A stretch of 64,000 nucleotides of DNA from an uncultured Lachnospiraceae bacterium (GCA_910577015.1 CAJTKU010000004.1:204776-268775), one strand, 5' to 3'; positions 7,493-16,448 are shown, counted from the first letter of the stretch. Notes: generated from the letters alone by a model not told the origin. Numbers and translations are program-made.

Positions 7493-8926
7493 TTGGAAGA
7501 CAAAAAGAAAAAAAGGATTAAAATAACCGGCAGCATCTGGGGCGGGGCATTTTTTTTGACGCTGGTTTATTATATTGTCAAGATTACCCTGCCTGAGGGC
7601 GTGGAGTACAGGGTGTGGCTTCAAAAAACAGGAGCGGTGTGGAACTTTTTGGTAATGCCGGTGGCTTTTCTGGTGTTTCTTGTGTGCCTGATACAGAACA
7701 GTGAAAAATTAAGCATCACGCTCCGGGGGATTTTTTCAGGGCTTGCGGCGGGATTTTTTACCCTTTATTTCCTTATTGCAGCAGGCACTGTGGCAGTATT
7801 CGGGCTGAGCCTGGGTTCGGAGTGGCAGTTTGCGGACGGCATTATCGAGACTTGTACGGAATATATGCAGTCTGTTCCGTCCTTCAGCACTTATTATGAG
7901 GACTTGGGACCATTCTTAAAAAAAGAATATAAACCGTTGTCAGATATTCTTCTGCTGACCCTGAAAAAGAAATACGGTGAAAAATTTGCTCTGGCGGGAG
8001 AGTGGGAAGAAGGGCGCATTTATCAGGTATATCCGGTATCATCCCCGGAAACGATTTTTTGTGCGGAGGAAATGTTCGGGTATTTTTCGGATGATTACAA
8101 AATCATGAGGGCGAAACGCCTGATGGAAGAAAAAGCGGCAGAAATCTGTCCGGGCAGGGTTCTTTATGCGTCCGATAAAGAGAATTACAGTCCGGCGACG
8201 CTGGCTAAAGAAATTACCGTGGAATGTAACGGCGTGGGGGACGCACGAAAATGTGCGGAGGATATTGCCGCCATGATTGCATATGTGCTGGAGGATGATT
8301 TTTTCGGGAAGCGGGACAGAAGCGTAAAGCTTGCGGTGAAATGTGTGGATGAAGACGGGGAAAGCGGCGTCGCATACTTTCGTTTTGGAAACCATGAAGA
8401 CGGCATGACAATATATCGGTATGCCACGGACTATTATACGGACGCGTCTCTTGTGTATAAGGAACTGCTCTATCAGTTTGATGCGCTTGCCGGACAGAAG
8501 GAGGAAGATTCTTATGAGGAAACGGAGCCTTCCGTAAACCATGAAGACTCGTGTTATTTTGTGGAGGGCGCATACAAGGCGCTGTACGGGCAGCTTTTTG
8601 AAGGGGAGGGTTATCCCTATGACTGCCGTTACAATGCAAAAGGTAATTTTTATGCATGGCTGTGCGACGGGGAAGGGGAGCTTGAAAGTACGCAGGGCAT
8701 TTTTGAATATACGGAAACCGTCGTGTATGACAGGGAATCAAAAAACGGGAAATGCCACTTGTTTGTGTATTACAGGACGTATTATCGGGACGGTGCGGAG
8801 TTTACCACGGACATCCTTGATATGTATGCCGTAGACATGGAAACCGGGCAGGTATATATTTCCGGCCGTCATGCATGGGAAGACGTGGGAAGCGCGGAAT
8901 ATTGCGAGGCGACGGGCGAACCGTGA
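7493..8926 (+). CDS. Membrane protein of unknown function
   Basis: A 477-residue protein that I do not recognise. A Lys-rich N-terminus (EDKKKKRIKITG) is followed by three membrane helices at about 15-35, 50-72 and 80-105, and then a long outer domain of about 350 residues rich in Glu, Asp and Tyr. The start chosen is TTG 7493 with AGGAGG at 7476-7481; the frame is open from 7409, but that TTG is the promoter -35 box. The stop codon lies inside copy 2 of repeat family A, so the last codons (ATGEP) may be affected by the repeat's arrival. Confidence 0.7.
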   Translation: MEDKKKKRIKITGSIWGGAFFLTLVYYIVKITLPEGVEYRVWLQKTGAVWNFLVMPVAFLVFLVCLIQNSEKLSITLRGIFSGLAAGFFTLYFLIAAGTVAVFGLSLGSEWQFADGIIETCTEYMQSVPSFSTYYEDLGPFLKKEYKPLSDILLLTLKKKYGEKFALAGEWEEGRIYQVYPVSSPETIFCAEEMFGYFSDDYKIMRAKRLMEEKAAEICPGRVLYASDKENYSPATLAKEITVECNGVGDARKCAEDIAAMIAYVLEDDFFGKRDRSVKLAVKCVDEDGESGVAYFRFGNHEDGMTIYRYATDYYTDASLVYKELLYQFDALAGQKEEDSYEETEPSVNHEDSCYFVEGAYKALYGQLFEGEGYPYDCRYNAKGNFYAWLCDGEGELESTQGIFEYTETVVYDRESKNGKCHLFVYYRTYYRDGAEFTTDILDMYAVDMETGQVYISGRHAWEDVGSAEYCEATGEP

Positions 8927-9026
8927 AAAGAAGTTCTAGCTGCCTTTGGCAGTTTTTCGCTCACAGCAAAGGCTGTTTCGCGAAGAACTTCTTTTTACGG
9001 CGGAGAATGCCAAACGGCATTCTCCG
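8921..9026 (+). repeat. Structured repeat family A, copy 2
   Basis: Same fold as copy 1: CCGTGAAAAGAAGTTCT (8921-8937) pairs with AGAACTTCTTTTTACGG (8984-9000). Hairpin 1 is AGCTGCC-TTT-GGCAGTT (8938-8954). Hairpin 2 is TCGC..CAGC-AAAG-GCTG..GCGA (8957-8983). The trailing hairpin is CGGAGAATGCC-AAAC-GGCATTCTCCG (9001-9026). It overlaps the stop codon of the upstream gene (TGA 8924-8926). Stem bases that differ from copy 1 change in pairs (AATTGCC/GGCAATT to AGCTGCC/GGCAGTT; CCGC/GCGG to TCGC/GCGA). Confidence 0.85.
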
Positions 9027-9057
9027 CACAGACAGGATGTTTTTGGAGGTTGGGAGT

Positions 9058-9792
9058 ATGGAATCACAGGGGCAGGAAAAGGTAAGGATTAATAAATATC
9101 TGGCGGCAAACGGTATCTGTTCCCGCAGGGAGGCGGACAGGCTGATTGAGCAGGGGAAGGTAACCATCAACGGCAGGACTGCCGTCATGGGCGATAAGGC
9201 GGGCAGGACGGATATCATAACGGTATGCGGCAAAAAAACAGGAGGAGAAAATAAGAAAGCAGTGCTGGCTTTTTATAAGCCGAAGGGCGTGGTGTGTACG
9301 GAGAAGGACAGGCATGCGGAAAAAATCATCACGGATATGGTAAACTATCCAATCCGGGTGACCTATGCCGGAAGGCTGGACAAGGATTCCGAGGGGCTGC
9401 TTTTACTTACAAACGACGGGGATTTGATTCAGGCAATGATGAAAGGCTCCGGCAGCCATGAGAAAGAATATATCGTAAAGACGGACAAAGAAATAAAACC
9501 GGATTTTCTGGATAAAATGGAGCGCGGCGTTTATCTGAAAGAGCTGGATATCACCACAAAGCCCTGCAAAACGGAGCAGATTGGGAAGTTTACCTTCCGA
9601 ATAATATTGACCCAAGGAGTCAATAGACAGATTCGCAGGATGTGCAGCGTATTCGGATATGAGGCAAGGGCAATCAAAAGAATCCGGGTGATGAATATCA
9701 CCCTTGATAATTTACAGGAGGGAAAATTCCGGGAATTGACAAAAGAAGAAACGGCAATGTTATATCATATGTGCGGATTAAAAGAAGAGTGA
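9058..9792 (+). CDS. rluF: RsuA-family 23S rRNA pseudouridine synthase, RluF-like
   Basis: It isomerises a specific uridine of 23S rRNA to pseudouridine. The 244-residue protein has an N-terminal S4 RNA-binding domain (RINKYLAANGICSRREADRL) and the synthase domain with YAGRLDKDSEGLLLLT, in which the Asp of GRLD is catalytic. GVNRQIRRMCSVFGYEARAI near the C-terminus and the short length are closer to RluF than to RluB, but the target site is an inference. TGGAGG at 9044-9049 sets the start at ATG 9058; the frame is open further upstream through repeat A. Confidence 0.88.
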   Translation: MESQGQEKVRINKYLAANGICSRREADRLIEQGKVTINGRTAVMGDKAGRTDIITVCGKKTGGENKKAVLAFYKPKGVVCTEKDRHAEKIITDMVNYPIRVTYAGRLDKDSEGLLLLTNDGDLIQAMMKGSGSHEKEYIVKTDKEIKPDFLDKMERGVYLKELDITTKPCKTEQIGKFTFRIILTQGVNRQIRRMCSVFGYEARAIKRIRVMNITLDNLQEGKFRELTKEETAMLYHMCGLKEE

Positions 9793-9805
9793 AGGAGCAG
9801 TAGGC

Positions 9806-11770
9806 ATGGAATCCAAAAAATTAGACAGGATGAAGGAACTGGTTGCAAAGCTAAAGGAAGCGTCCCGGGCATATTATGCGCAGGACCGCGAAATCATGAG
9901 CAATTTTGAATATGATAAACTCTACGATGAGCTTGTCGCCATAGAGGAAGAGACAGGCATTGTGCTGTCTGACAGCCCCACTGTCAACGTGGGATATGAG
10001 TCTGTGGACGAACTGCCCAAGGAAAGGCATGACAGCCCCATGCTGTCTTTGGGAAAGACGAAGAGCAGGGAAGAATTGCGGGACTGGCTGCAAGGAAAAC
10101 CTGCACTTTTAAGCTGGAAACTGGACGGACTGACGGTGGTACTCACATATCGTGCAGGAAAACTTGCAAAAGCGGTCACCCGTGGAAACGGGGAAACCGG
10201 GGAGATAGTGACCAACAATGCCCGGACTTTTGCGAATCTTCCGTTATCCATACCTTTTCGGGGAGAGTTGGTTTTGCGGGGAGAAGCCATTATTACGTAT
10301 TCTGACTTTGAGAAAATAAACGCCCGGATACCGGAAGCGGAGGCAAAATACAAAAATCCGAGAAACCTGTGCAGTGGTTCCGTCAGGCAGCTTAACAATG
10401 AAGTCACGGCAGAAAGAAATGTACGGTTCTATGCATTTTCCCTTGTGAAGGCAGAGGGCGCAGACTTTGAAAACTCCCGGAAAAAGCAGTTTGATTTCTT
10501 GGGCATACAGGGATTTGAAGTGGTGGAACATGTTCTGGTAACGCCCGATACGATTATGGATGCGGTTGCCGGTTTTGAAAAGAAGATAGAGGGTTATGAC
10601 ATACCGTCCGACGGTCTGGTACTCACCTATGAAGATATTGCTTATGGGCAGTCTTTGGGAAGAACGGCCAAATTCCCCAGGGATGCCATTGCGTTTAAAT
10701 GGGCGGACGAACTGCGTGAAACGACGCTTACGGAGATGGAGTGGAGTCCGAGCCGTACGGGGCTAATCAACCCGGTTGCCATTTTTGAGCCGGTGGAACT
10801 GGAGGGTACGACCGTGAGCAGGGCATCCGTTCATAACCTCAGCATTTTGAAGGGCCTGAAGCTTGGCATTGGGGACAGGATAACGGTTTATAAGGCCAAT
10901 ATGATTATTCCCCAGATAGCGGAGAACCTGACAGGCTCCGGCAACGTAAAAATTCCCGCAACATGCCCTGCCTGTGGCGGCAGGACGGAGATAAGAAGCA
11001 TGAATGATACGGAGAGCCTGTACTGTATCAATCCGGAATGCGCGGCAAAAAAAATCAAATCCTTCACTTTGTTTGTCAGCAGGGACGCCATGAACATAGA
11101 AGGGATGTCCGAAGCCACGCTGGAAAAGTTTATTGCAAAGGGCTTTATCCATGAATATGCGGATTTGTTCCACCTGTCAGCGCATAAGGATGAAATTGTG
11201 GAGATGGAAGGCTTTGGGGAAAAGTCCTATGCAAACTTGATGGAAAGCATAGAAAAAGCAAGGAAAACCACGCTTCCCAAAGTAATTTACAGCCTCGGCA
11301 TCGCCAATATCGGTCTGGTAAATGCAAAAATGCTGTGCCGCCGGTATGATGATAAGCTGGAGGAGTTACTGTCTGCGGACGTAGAAGAACTGAGTGCAAT
11401 TGACGGAGTGGGAGAGGTGATTGCCACTGCTTTTGTGGAGTATATGAAAAAAGAAGAAAACAGGGACAGACTAGACGCGCTATTGGCGCAGCTGGAGATA
11501 GAAAAGCCCGAGGCACAGGAGGGAAGCCGTAACCTGGAGGGCATGTCTTTTGTCGTGACGGGCAGCTTAAACCACTATGCCAGCCGGAACGAATTGAAGG
11601 AGGAAATAGAAAAGCGCGGCGGCAAAGTGACCGGCAGCGTGACGGGAAAGACGGTCTGTCTGATAAACAATGACTTTGCGTCCTCTTCCTCCAAAAATAA
11701 GAAAGCAAAGGAATTAAATGTTCCGGTTTTATCGGAGGAAGATTTTATACAAAGGTATTTGCAGGAGTAA
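9806..11770 (+). CDS. ligA: NAD-dependent DNA ligase LigA
   Basis: It seals nicks in DNA using NAD+ during replication and repair. The 654-residue protein has domain Ia, the adenylation domain with KLDG (Lys105 is the AMP-accepting residue), an OB fold, a four-Cys zinc finger (CPACGG ... YCINPEC), helix-hairpin-helix repeats (EMEGFGEKSYANL, AIDGVGEVIA) and a C-terminal BRCT domain (FVVTGSLNHYASRNELKEEI). The adenylation motif KLDGLTVVLTY departs from the usual KxDGxAxxLxY, which suggests a divergent clostridial branch. It follows the RluF-like gene by 13 bp and precedes a response regulator by 8 bp. Confidence 0.95.
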   Translation: MESKKLDRMKELVAKLKEASRAYYAQDREIMSNFEYDKLYDELVAIEEETGIVLSDSPTVNVGYESVDELPKERHDSPMLSLGKTKSREELRDWLQGKPALLSWKLDGLTVVLTYRAGKLAKAVTRGNGETGEIVTNNARTFANLPLSIPFRGELVLRGEAIITYSDFEKINARIPEAEAKYKNPRNLCSGSVRQLNNEVTAERNVRFYAFSLVKAEGADFENSRKKQFDFLGIQGFEVVEHVLVTPDTIMDAVAGFEKKIEGYDIPSDGLVLTYEDIAYGQSLGRTAKFPRDAIAFKWADELRETTLTEMEWSPSRTGLINPVAIFEPVELEGTTVSRASVHNLSILKGLKLGIGDRITVYKANMIIPQIAENLTGSGNVKIPATCPACGGRTEIRSMNDTESLYCINPECAAKKIKSFTLFVSRDAMNIEGMSEATLEKFIAKGFIHEYADLFHLSAHKDEIVEMEGFGEKSYANLMESIEKARKTTLPKVIYSLGIANIGLVNAKMLCRRYDDKLEELLSADVEELSAIDGVGEVIATAFVEYMKKEENRDRLDALLAQLEIEKPEAQEGSRNLEGMSFVVTGSLNHYASRNELKEEIEKRGGKVTGSVTGKTVCLINNDFASSSSKNKKAKELNVPVLSEEDFIQRYLQE

Positions 11771-11778
11771 GCTCAGGT

Positions 11779-12444
11779 ATGAAAAGGATTCTCATCATTG
11801 ACGATGACATGCATATAGGAAACATGCTGGAGGAAGCGCTAACGAAAGAGGGCTATGGCGTGATGCGCGCCTATTCCGGGACGGAGGCATTGCTTGTGCT
11901 TTCCGGCACGAAGCCGGATTTGATACTGCTTGACTTGATGCTGCCGGGGCAAAGCGGCGAGGAGGTGCTTTCCCAGATAAAAGGCATCCCTGTGATTGTG
12001 GTAAGCGCCAAAGAGGATATGGATGGCAAGGTGGACATGCTGCTTAACGGTGCGGTTGATTATGTGACGAAGCCTTTTTATACAAAGGAGCTTTTGGCCC
12101 GTATTGCCATACATTTAAGGGATGCCGTCAGCGCGCCTGCATCTTTCGTTCTGTCATTTGAAGATATCGCGCTCCATATCGACACCCATATTGCGGAGGT
12201 CTGCGGTATAAAGGTAAAACTCACAAAAACAGAATTTGCCATTTTAAAACTGCTCATGCAAAATCCTACGCAGGTTGTGACAAAATCCCTGCTGCTGGAG
12301 CATATTGCGGACGAGACGCCGGACTGCACGGAAAGTTCCCTGAAAATGCATATAAGCAATCTCCGCAGGAAGCTGAGGGAGGTAAAAGACAGGGATTATA
12401 TAGAGGCAGTCTGGGGGATTGGTTTTAAAATGAAGTCAAATTAA
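11779..12444 (+). CDS. OmpR/PhoB-type response regulator
   Basis: A 221-residue two-component regulator. The receiver domain has the acidic pair DDD (8-10), phospho-acceptor Asp52 in LLDLMLPG, and the switch Lys in VTKPF. The C-terminal winged helix ends YIEAVWGIGFKMKSN. The ABC exporter genes and a histidine kinase follow, the arrangement of peptide-antibiotic sensing and detoxification modules (BcrR/BceRS-like). It probably acts on the TTTAC repeats just after its own gene. It may be co-transcribed with ligA, since no promoter was seen in the 8-bp gap. Confidence 0.92.
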   Translation: MKRILIIDDDMHIGNMLEEALTKEGYGVMRAYSGTEALLVLSGTKPDLILLDLMLPGQSGEEVLSQIKGIPVIVVSAKEDMDGKVDMLLNGAVDYVTKPFYTKELLARIAIHLRDAVSAPASFVLSFEDIALHIDTHIAEVCGIKVKLTKTEFAILKLLMQNPTQVVTKSLLLEHIADETPDCTESSLKMHISNLRRKLREVKDRDYIEAVWGIGFKMKSN

Positions 12445-12447
12445 ATA

Positions 12448-12503
12448 TTTACCGTTTCTTTACGGTTTCCTTTACCGTTTTCTTTACCTTTTACGGTTAG
12501 AAT
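12448..12503 (+). promoter_or_regulatory. Promoter with four TTTAC direct repeats before the ABC exporter
   Basis: TTTAC occurs at 12448, 12471 and 12483, with CTTTACGG at 12458-12465, so four units lie on nearly one helical face at 11-12 bp steps. A -10 box TAGAAT lies at 12498-12503, with no good -35 box. Such spaced direct repeats are typical OmpR-family binding sites at an activated promoter. The regulator is inferred from the adjacent gene. Confidence 0.55.
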
Positions 12504-12532
12504 GGCGGTATCACGTAAAGGAGGTTGATAAT

Positions 12533-13447
12533 ATGGAATATGTTCTGAGGACAAACGCTTTGTGCAAACAATATAAAAGTTTCAAAGCGTTAAACGGATT
12601 GTCCATGAATGTTCCCAAAGGAGCCATTTACGGCTTTGTCGGGAAAAACGGCGCCGGAAAGACAACGCTTATCCGGCTGATTTGCGGATTGCAGAAGCCT
12701 GCGTCCGGCGGGTACGAACTGTATGGAAGGAAAAATACGGACAAGAAAATTGCCGAATCCCGCAGGAGAATGGGGGCTGTTGTGGAAACGCCCTCCATTT
12801 ACCTTGATATGACGGCTCAGGATAACTTAAAGCAGCAATACCGTATCCTGGGGCTCCCGTCTTTTGAGGGGCTGACGGATATTTTAAAACTGGTGGGACT
12901 TGAGGATACCGGCAAAAAGAAAGCGAAAAATTTTTCCCTTGGTATGCGCCAGAGGCTGGGCATTGCCATAGCGCTTGTGGGTGACCCGGATTTTCTGGTG
13001 CTGGATGAGCCTGTTAACGGCCTTGACCCGCAGGGCATTATTGAGATACGGGAACTGATATTAAAGCTAAACCGCGAAAAGCAGGTCACGATTTTGATTT
13101 CAAGCCATATCCTTGACGAATTGTCCAGACTGGCAACACATTACGGTTTTATTGACAGGGGAGAAATGGTGAAGGAAATCAGCGCAAAGGATTTGGACGC
13201 TGCCTGCCGTAAATGCATCCGCATGGAAGTGACAAATATACAAACGCTTTCCCGTGTGTTGGACGGGATGAAGATAGAGTATCATATTATCTCCGACAGT
13301 ACTGCCGATGTGTATGCAAAGATAGGCGTTTCCAAGTTGGCGCTTGCCCTGGCAGAAGAGGACTGCGAGGTGGTTTCCATGCAGGAAAGGGATGAAAGTC
13401 TGGAAAGCTATTATGTCAGTCTGTTAGGAGGGAAAAGCAATGAGTAA
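12533..13447 (+). CDS. ABC exporter ATP-binding protein, BcrA/lantibiotic-immunity type
   Basis: A 304-residue ATPase that drives export with the next gene's permease. Walker A is GKNGAGKT (37-44), the signature is FSLGMRQR, Walker B is DFLVLDEP followed by VNGLDP, and the switch His is in ISSHIL. The C-terminal extension of about 80 residues is usual for the BcrA group, which expels bacitracin or lantibiotic-like peptides from the membrane. The substrate here is unknown. AAAGGAGG precedes the ATG, and the gene overlaps the permease start by 8 bp. Confidence 0.9.
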   Translation: MEYVLRTNALCKQYKSFKALNGLSMNVPKGAIYGFVGKNGAGKTTLIRLICGLQKPASGGYELYGRKNTDKKIAESRRRMGAVVETPSIYLDMTAQDNLKQQYRILGLPSFEGLTDILKLVGLEDTGKKKAKNFSLGMRQRLGIAIALVGDPDFLVLDEPVNGLDPQGIIEIRELILKLNREKQVTILISSHILDELSRLATHYGFIDRGEMVKEISAKDLDAACRKCIRMEVTNIQTLSRVLDGMKIEYHIISDSTADVYAKIGVSKLALALAEEDCEVVSMQERDESLESYYVSLLGGKSNE

Positions 13448-14267
13448 ATTACTATATGCGAATATGATGCGTCTGAAAAAGACGGGTTCTTTCTGGGTGG
13501 GATTTCTCATTATGCTTGCGTCGGGAGTCCTTATTCCCGTGATACGGTATACGGATATGAAGAAATCAGGTTACATTGCTATATTGGACAACGGTTTTTT
13601 CGGATGCGCCCTGTTTATCGGCATTGTTATGGCAGTGTTTTGCAGTCTGTTTATCGGAACGGAATACAGCGACGGCACAATCAGGAATAAAATTGTTGTC
13701 GGACAAAAACGTTTTGCCATTTATCTGTCAAACGGAATTACTTCCGCCGCTGTGGGACTGCTTATGTGCGCGGCATTTTTTCTGCCTTTTCTTGTCATAG
13801 GAATACCGCTGCTTGGTTTTTTTGCGGCTGACTTAAAGCTGGTCTTGTGGACAGTTTTGACGGTGTTCCTTCTGGCGATTGCTTTTTCATCTGTTTTTAC
13901 ATTGATTGCAATGTTATGCCAGAACAAAGCGATAGTCGCCGTTATCTGCATCCTTTTGGCATTTGGCTGCCTTATGACGGGAAGCATTTTAAAAAGAATT
14001 CTGGATGCGCCGAAAACCGTTCCCAGCTACACGATGGGGGAAGACAAGGAGCCGATTCTTACAGAAGAACCCAATCCTAAATATCTGGAAGGGACAAAAC
14101 GGGAGATTGTACAGACCTTTTATGATATTATTCCCGGCGGACAGGCAATCCAGTGCGCTTCCATGGAAATGGTAAACCTGCCCGTACTGCCTGTTTATTC
14201 CGTTATCATTACAGGCGTTGCAACTGTTACGGGCGTATTGGTTTTCCGGAAAAAAGACTTGAAATAA
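13440..14267 (+). CDS. ABC exporter permease, ABC-2 type
   Basis: A 275-residue membrane protein with about six membrane helices (for example 18-38, 52-75, 95-120, 135-155, 160-180, 245-265) and an extracellular loop rich in charged residues before the last helix. It pairs with the ATPase upstream to form the exporter. Its start lies inside the ATPase gene, a sign of translational coupling, with AGGAGGG before the ATG. Confidence 0.85.
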   Translation: MSKLLYANMMRLKKTGSFWVGFLIMLASGVLIPVIRYTDMKKSGYIAILDNGFFGCALFIGIVMAVFCSLFIGTEYSDGTIRNKIVVGQKRFAIYLSNGITSAAVGLLMCAAFFLPFLVIGIPLLGFFAADLKLVLWTVLTVFLLAIAFSSVFTLIAMLCQNKAIVAVICILLAFGCLMTGSILKRILDAPKTVPSYTMGEDKEPILTEEPNPKYLEGTKREIVQTFYDIIPGGQAIQCASMEMVNLPVLPVYSVIITGVATVTGVLVFRKKDLK

Positions 14268-14277
14268 AGGAGCTGTT

Positions 14278-15174
14278 ATGGTGTATTGGTTATGGGCCTT
14301 CGTGGGCATTCTGGCAGCGTTTGTCGTTGTTCTTCTAATGAAAATCCATATGATGCAGAAAGCAGCAAGGGAAATAGAAGCTGCCTTTGCCGACAGGCTC
14401 ATGACCGACACCAATACGCTGATTGCCATTTCCGGCAGCGACAGGTACATGCGCCATCTGGCAAATGCGATAAACAGGCAGCTTCGCTTTCTCCGTGAAA
14501 AACGCCACCGGTTCCAGCAGGGAGATGCGGAACTGAAAAATGCGGTTACTAACATTTCACACGATTTACGGACGCCGCTGACGGCTGTTTTTGGCTATCT
14601 GGATTTGCTGGAGCAGGAAGAAAAGTCTGAAGCGGTGGAGCGGTATATCGCCATTATCAGAAACCGCTGTGAAATGCTGAAACAATTAACGGAAGAGCTT
14701 TTCCGGTATTCGGTAATCCTTGCCAGAGAAAACGACATAAGGCGTGAGCCTGTGGTAATCAATAACGTTCTGGAAGAAAGCATAGCGGCGTTTTACACTG
14801 CCCTCAAAGAGAGAAATATCGCACCGGCAATACAAATGCCGGAAGAAAAAATCACACGTCTGCTGGATACTTCCGCGCTGTCCCGTGTGTTTTCCAATCT
14901 TTTGCAGAACGCTTTAAAATACAGTGACGGTGATTTGGAGGTTACGCTGTCCGAATCTGGGGAAATTGTTTTTGCCAACACGGCGTCACGCTTAAATGAG
15001 ATAGAAGTAGGCAGGCTGTTTGACCGTTTTTTTACAGTGGAAGACGCCAGAAAATCAACAGGTTTGGGCCTTGCCATTTCCAAAACCCTTGTAGAACAGA
15101 TGAACGGAAGCATTTCGGCCGGATATGAAAACGGCAGGTTGAGCATCCGCATCTTCTTTGCAGGTGATAAATAG
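14278..15174 (+). CDS. Sensor histidine kinase of the ABC exporter module
   Basis: A 298-residue kinase that should phosphorylate the regulator at 11779. Only one clear membrane helix is seen (about 5-22), so there is almost no extracellular sensor. The phospho-acceptor His95 sits in NISHDLRTPLTAVFGY. The ATPase domain has the N box (NLLQNALKYS), G1 (FDRFFTVED) and G2 (STGLGLAISK). Kinases of this kind often read the activity of the partner transporter and not the drug itself, which fits its place after the permease gene. Confidence 0.9.
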   Translation: MVYWLWAFVGILAAFVVVLLMKIHMMQKAAREIEAAFADRLMTDTNTLIAISGSDRYMRHLANAINRQLRFLREKRHRFQQGDAELKNAVTNISHDLRTPLTAVFGYLDLLEQEEKSEAVERYIAIIRNRCEMLKQLTEELFRYSVILARENDIRREPVVINNVLEESIAAFYTALKERNIAPAIQMPEEKITRLLDTSALSRVFSNLLQNALKYSDGDLEVTLSESGEIVFANTASRLNEIEVGRLFDRFFTVEDARKSTGLGLAISKTLVEQMNGSISAGYENGRLSIRIFFAGDK

Positions 15175-15201
15175 GGAAAATATACAATCCGGGAGGGAAA
15201 T

Positions 15202-16386
15202 ATGTTATTCAGTATTGCGCTGATTTTGCTTGTCGGTATGTTTGCCGGCTGGTTGTGCGGTAAAGTAAAACTGCCTAATTTGCTGGGGATGATAGTGACG
15301 GGTATCATATTGGGACCGTATGTCCTGAATCTGGTGGATGATTCCATTTTACGGATTTCAGCAGACATTAGGAAAATTGCGCTTATCATTATTTTGACGA
15401 GAGCCGGACTGACGCTGCATTTACAGGATTTGAAAAGAGTTGGCAGGCCGGCAGTATTGATGTGTTTTGTCCCGGCAGTGTTTGAAATTCTGGGAATGAT
15501 ATTTTTGGCCCCGAAATTGTTGGGAATTACTGTTTTGGAAGCGGCCATCATGGGTGCTGTGGTCGGTGCGGTTTCGCCGGCGGTTATCGTGCCAAAAATG
15601 ATAAGGCTGATAGAAACGGGATATGGAACAAATAAGGGAATACCGCAGCTGGTTTTGGCGGGTGCATCGGTAGATGATGTGTTTGTGATTGTTCTGTTTA
15701 CGGTTTTTACGGGATTGGCGCAGGGAGAAAAAATTTCATACATGAGTTTTTTGAACATTCCGGCGTCTGTTTTTCTGGGGATATTTTTCGGTGTCCTGTC
15801 CGGATTTTGCATGGCCATATTTTTTGAAAAAGTGCATATCCGGGACTCTGCAAAGGTAATTATTCTGCTTAGCGTTTCCTTTTTACTGGTAACGTTGGAG
15901 GATTGTTTAACGACGCCCATTACTTTCTCCGCATTGGTGGCGATTATGTTTATCGGAATTTCGCTTCAAAAGTACAGAAGCGCTGTGGCAGCCCGTTTGG
16001 CAGTGAAGTTTAATAAGTTATGGGTAGGGGCTGAAATATTATTGTTTGTTCTGGTAGGCACTACGGTGGATATTCGTTATGCATTGTCGGCAGGGATGGC
16101 GGCAGTCATTCTGATTGCAGGGGTATTGTTATTCAGGATGGCCGGCGTTTTTTGCTGTCTGCTGGCTACGGAACTGTCCTTTAAGGAGCGTTTGTTTTGT
16201 ATGGCGGCTTACATACCCAAAGCCACCGTACAGGCAGCTATAGGCGGCGTCCCTCTGGCTATGGGGCTGGGCTGCGGCAATATAGTTCTTACGGTTGCGG
16301 TGCTTGCAATTCTCATTACAGCGCCGTTAGGGGCCTTTTTGATTGATATATCCTACAAAAAACTATTGGTGCAGACAAAGGAGTAA
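15202..16386 (+). CDS. Cation:proton antiporter (CPA family)
   Basis: A 394-residue membrane protein with about 11-12 helices and no C-terminal regulatory domain. Helix 1-3 motifs VKLPNLLGMIVTGIILGPYV and ASVDDVFVIVLF (with the ion-binding Asp pair) place it with Na+(K+)/H+ exchangers of the CPA1/CPA2 superfamily. It may use or balance the ion gradient made by the Rnf complex and the decarboxylase pump encoded later; that link is an inference. GGGAGGG precedes the ATG. Its 3' end is 114 bp from metA. Confidence 0.87.
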   Translation: MLFSIALILLVGMFAGWLCGKVKLPNLLGMIVTGIILGPYVLNLVDDSILRISADIRKIALIIILTRAGLTLHLQDLKRVGRPAVLMCFVPAVFEILGMIFLAPKLLGITVLEAAIMGAVVGAVSPAVIVPKMIRLIETGYGTNKGIPQLVLAGASVDDVFVIVLFTVFTGLAQGEKISYMSFLNIPASVFLGIFFGVLSGFCMAIFFEKVHIRDSAKVIILLSVSFLLVTLEDCLTTPITFSALVAIMFIGISLQKYRSAVAARLAVKFNKLWVGAEILLFVLVGTTVDIRYALSAGMAAVILIAGVLLFRMAGVFCCLLATELSFKERLFCMAAYIPKATVQAAIGGVPLAMGLGCGNIVLTVAVLAILITAPLGAFLIDISYKKLLVQTKE

Positions 16387-16419
16387 CCGTGAATATCTGC
16401 AAAATGCAGGGGCGAATAC

Positions 16420-16448
16420 TTGCCAAAACATGCGGATTGGGGTATGAT
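16420..16448 (+). promoter_or_regulatory. Promoter of metA
   Basis: TTGCCA at 16420-16425 and TATGAT at 16443-16448 with a 17-bp gap. No SAM or T-box leader is visible in the 50 bases that follow. Confidence 0.6.

Noticed and set aside
12448..12495. TTTAC repeats as a CRISPR-like or origin iteron array
   Set aside because: Units are only 5-8 bp, there are four of them and they sit on a promoter; a regulator binding array fits better.
14793..15920. 375-residue open frame on the minus strand across the kinase and antiporter genes
   Set aside because: It lies antisense to two well-recognised genes, is Ser/Thr/Pro/Ile-rich like a frame shadow, and has no ribosome site or family resemblance.
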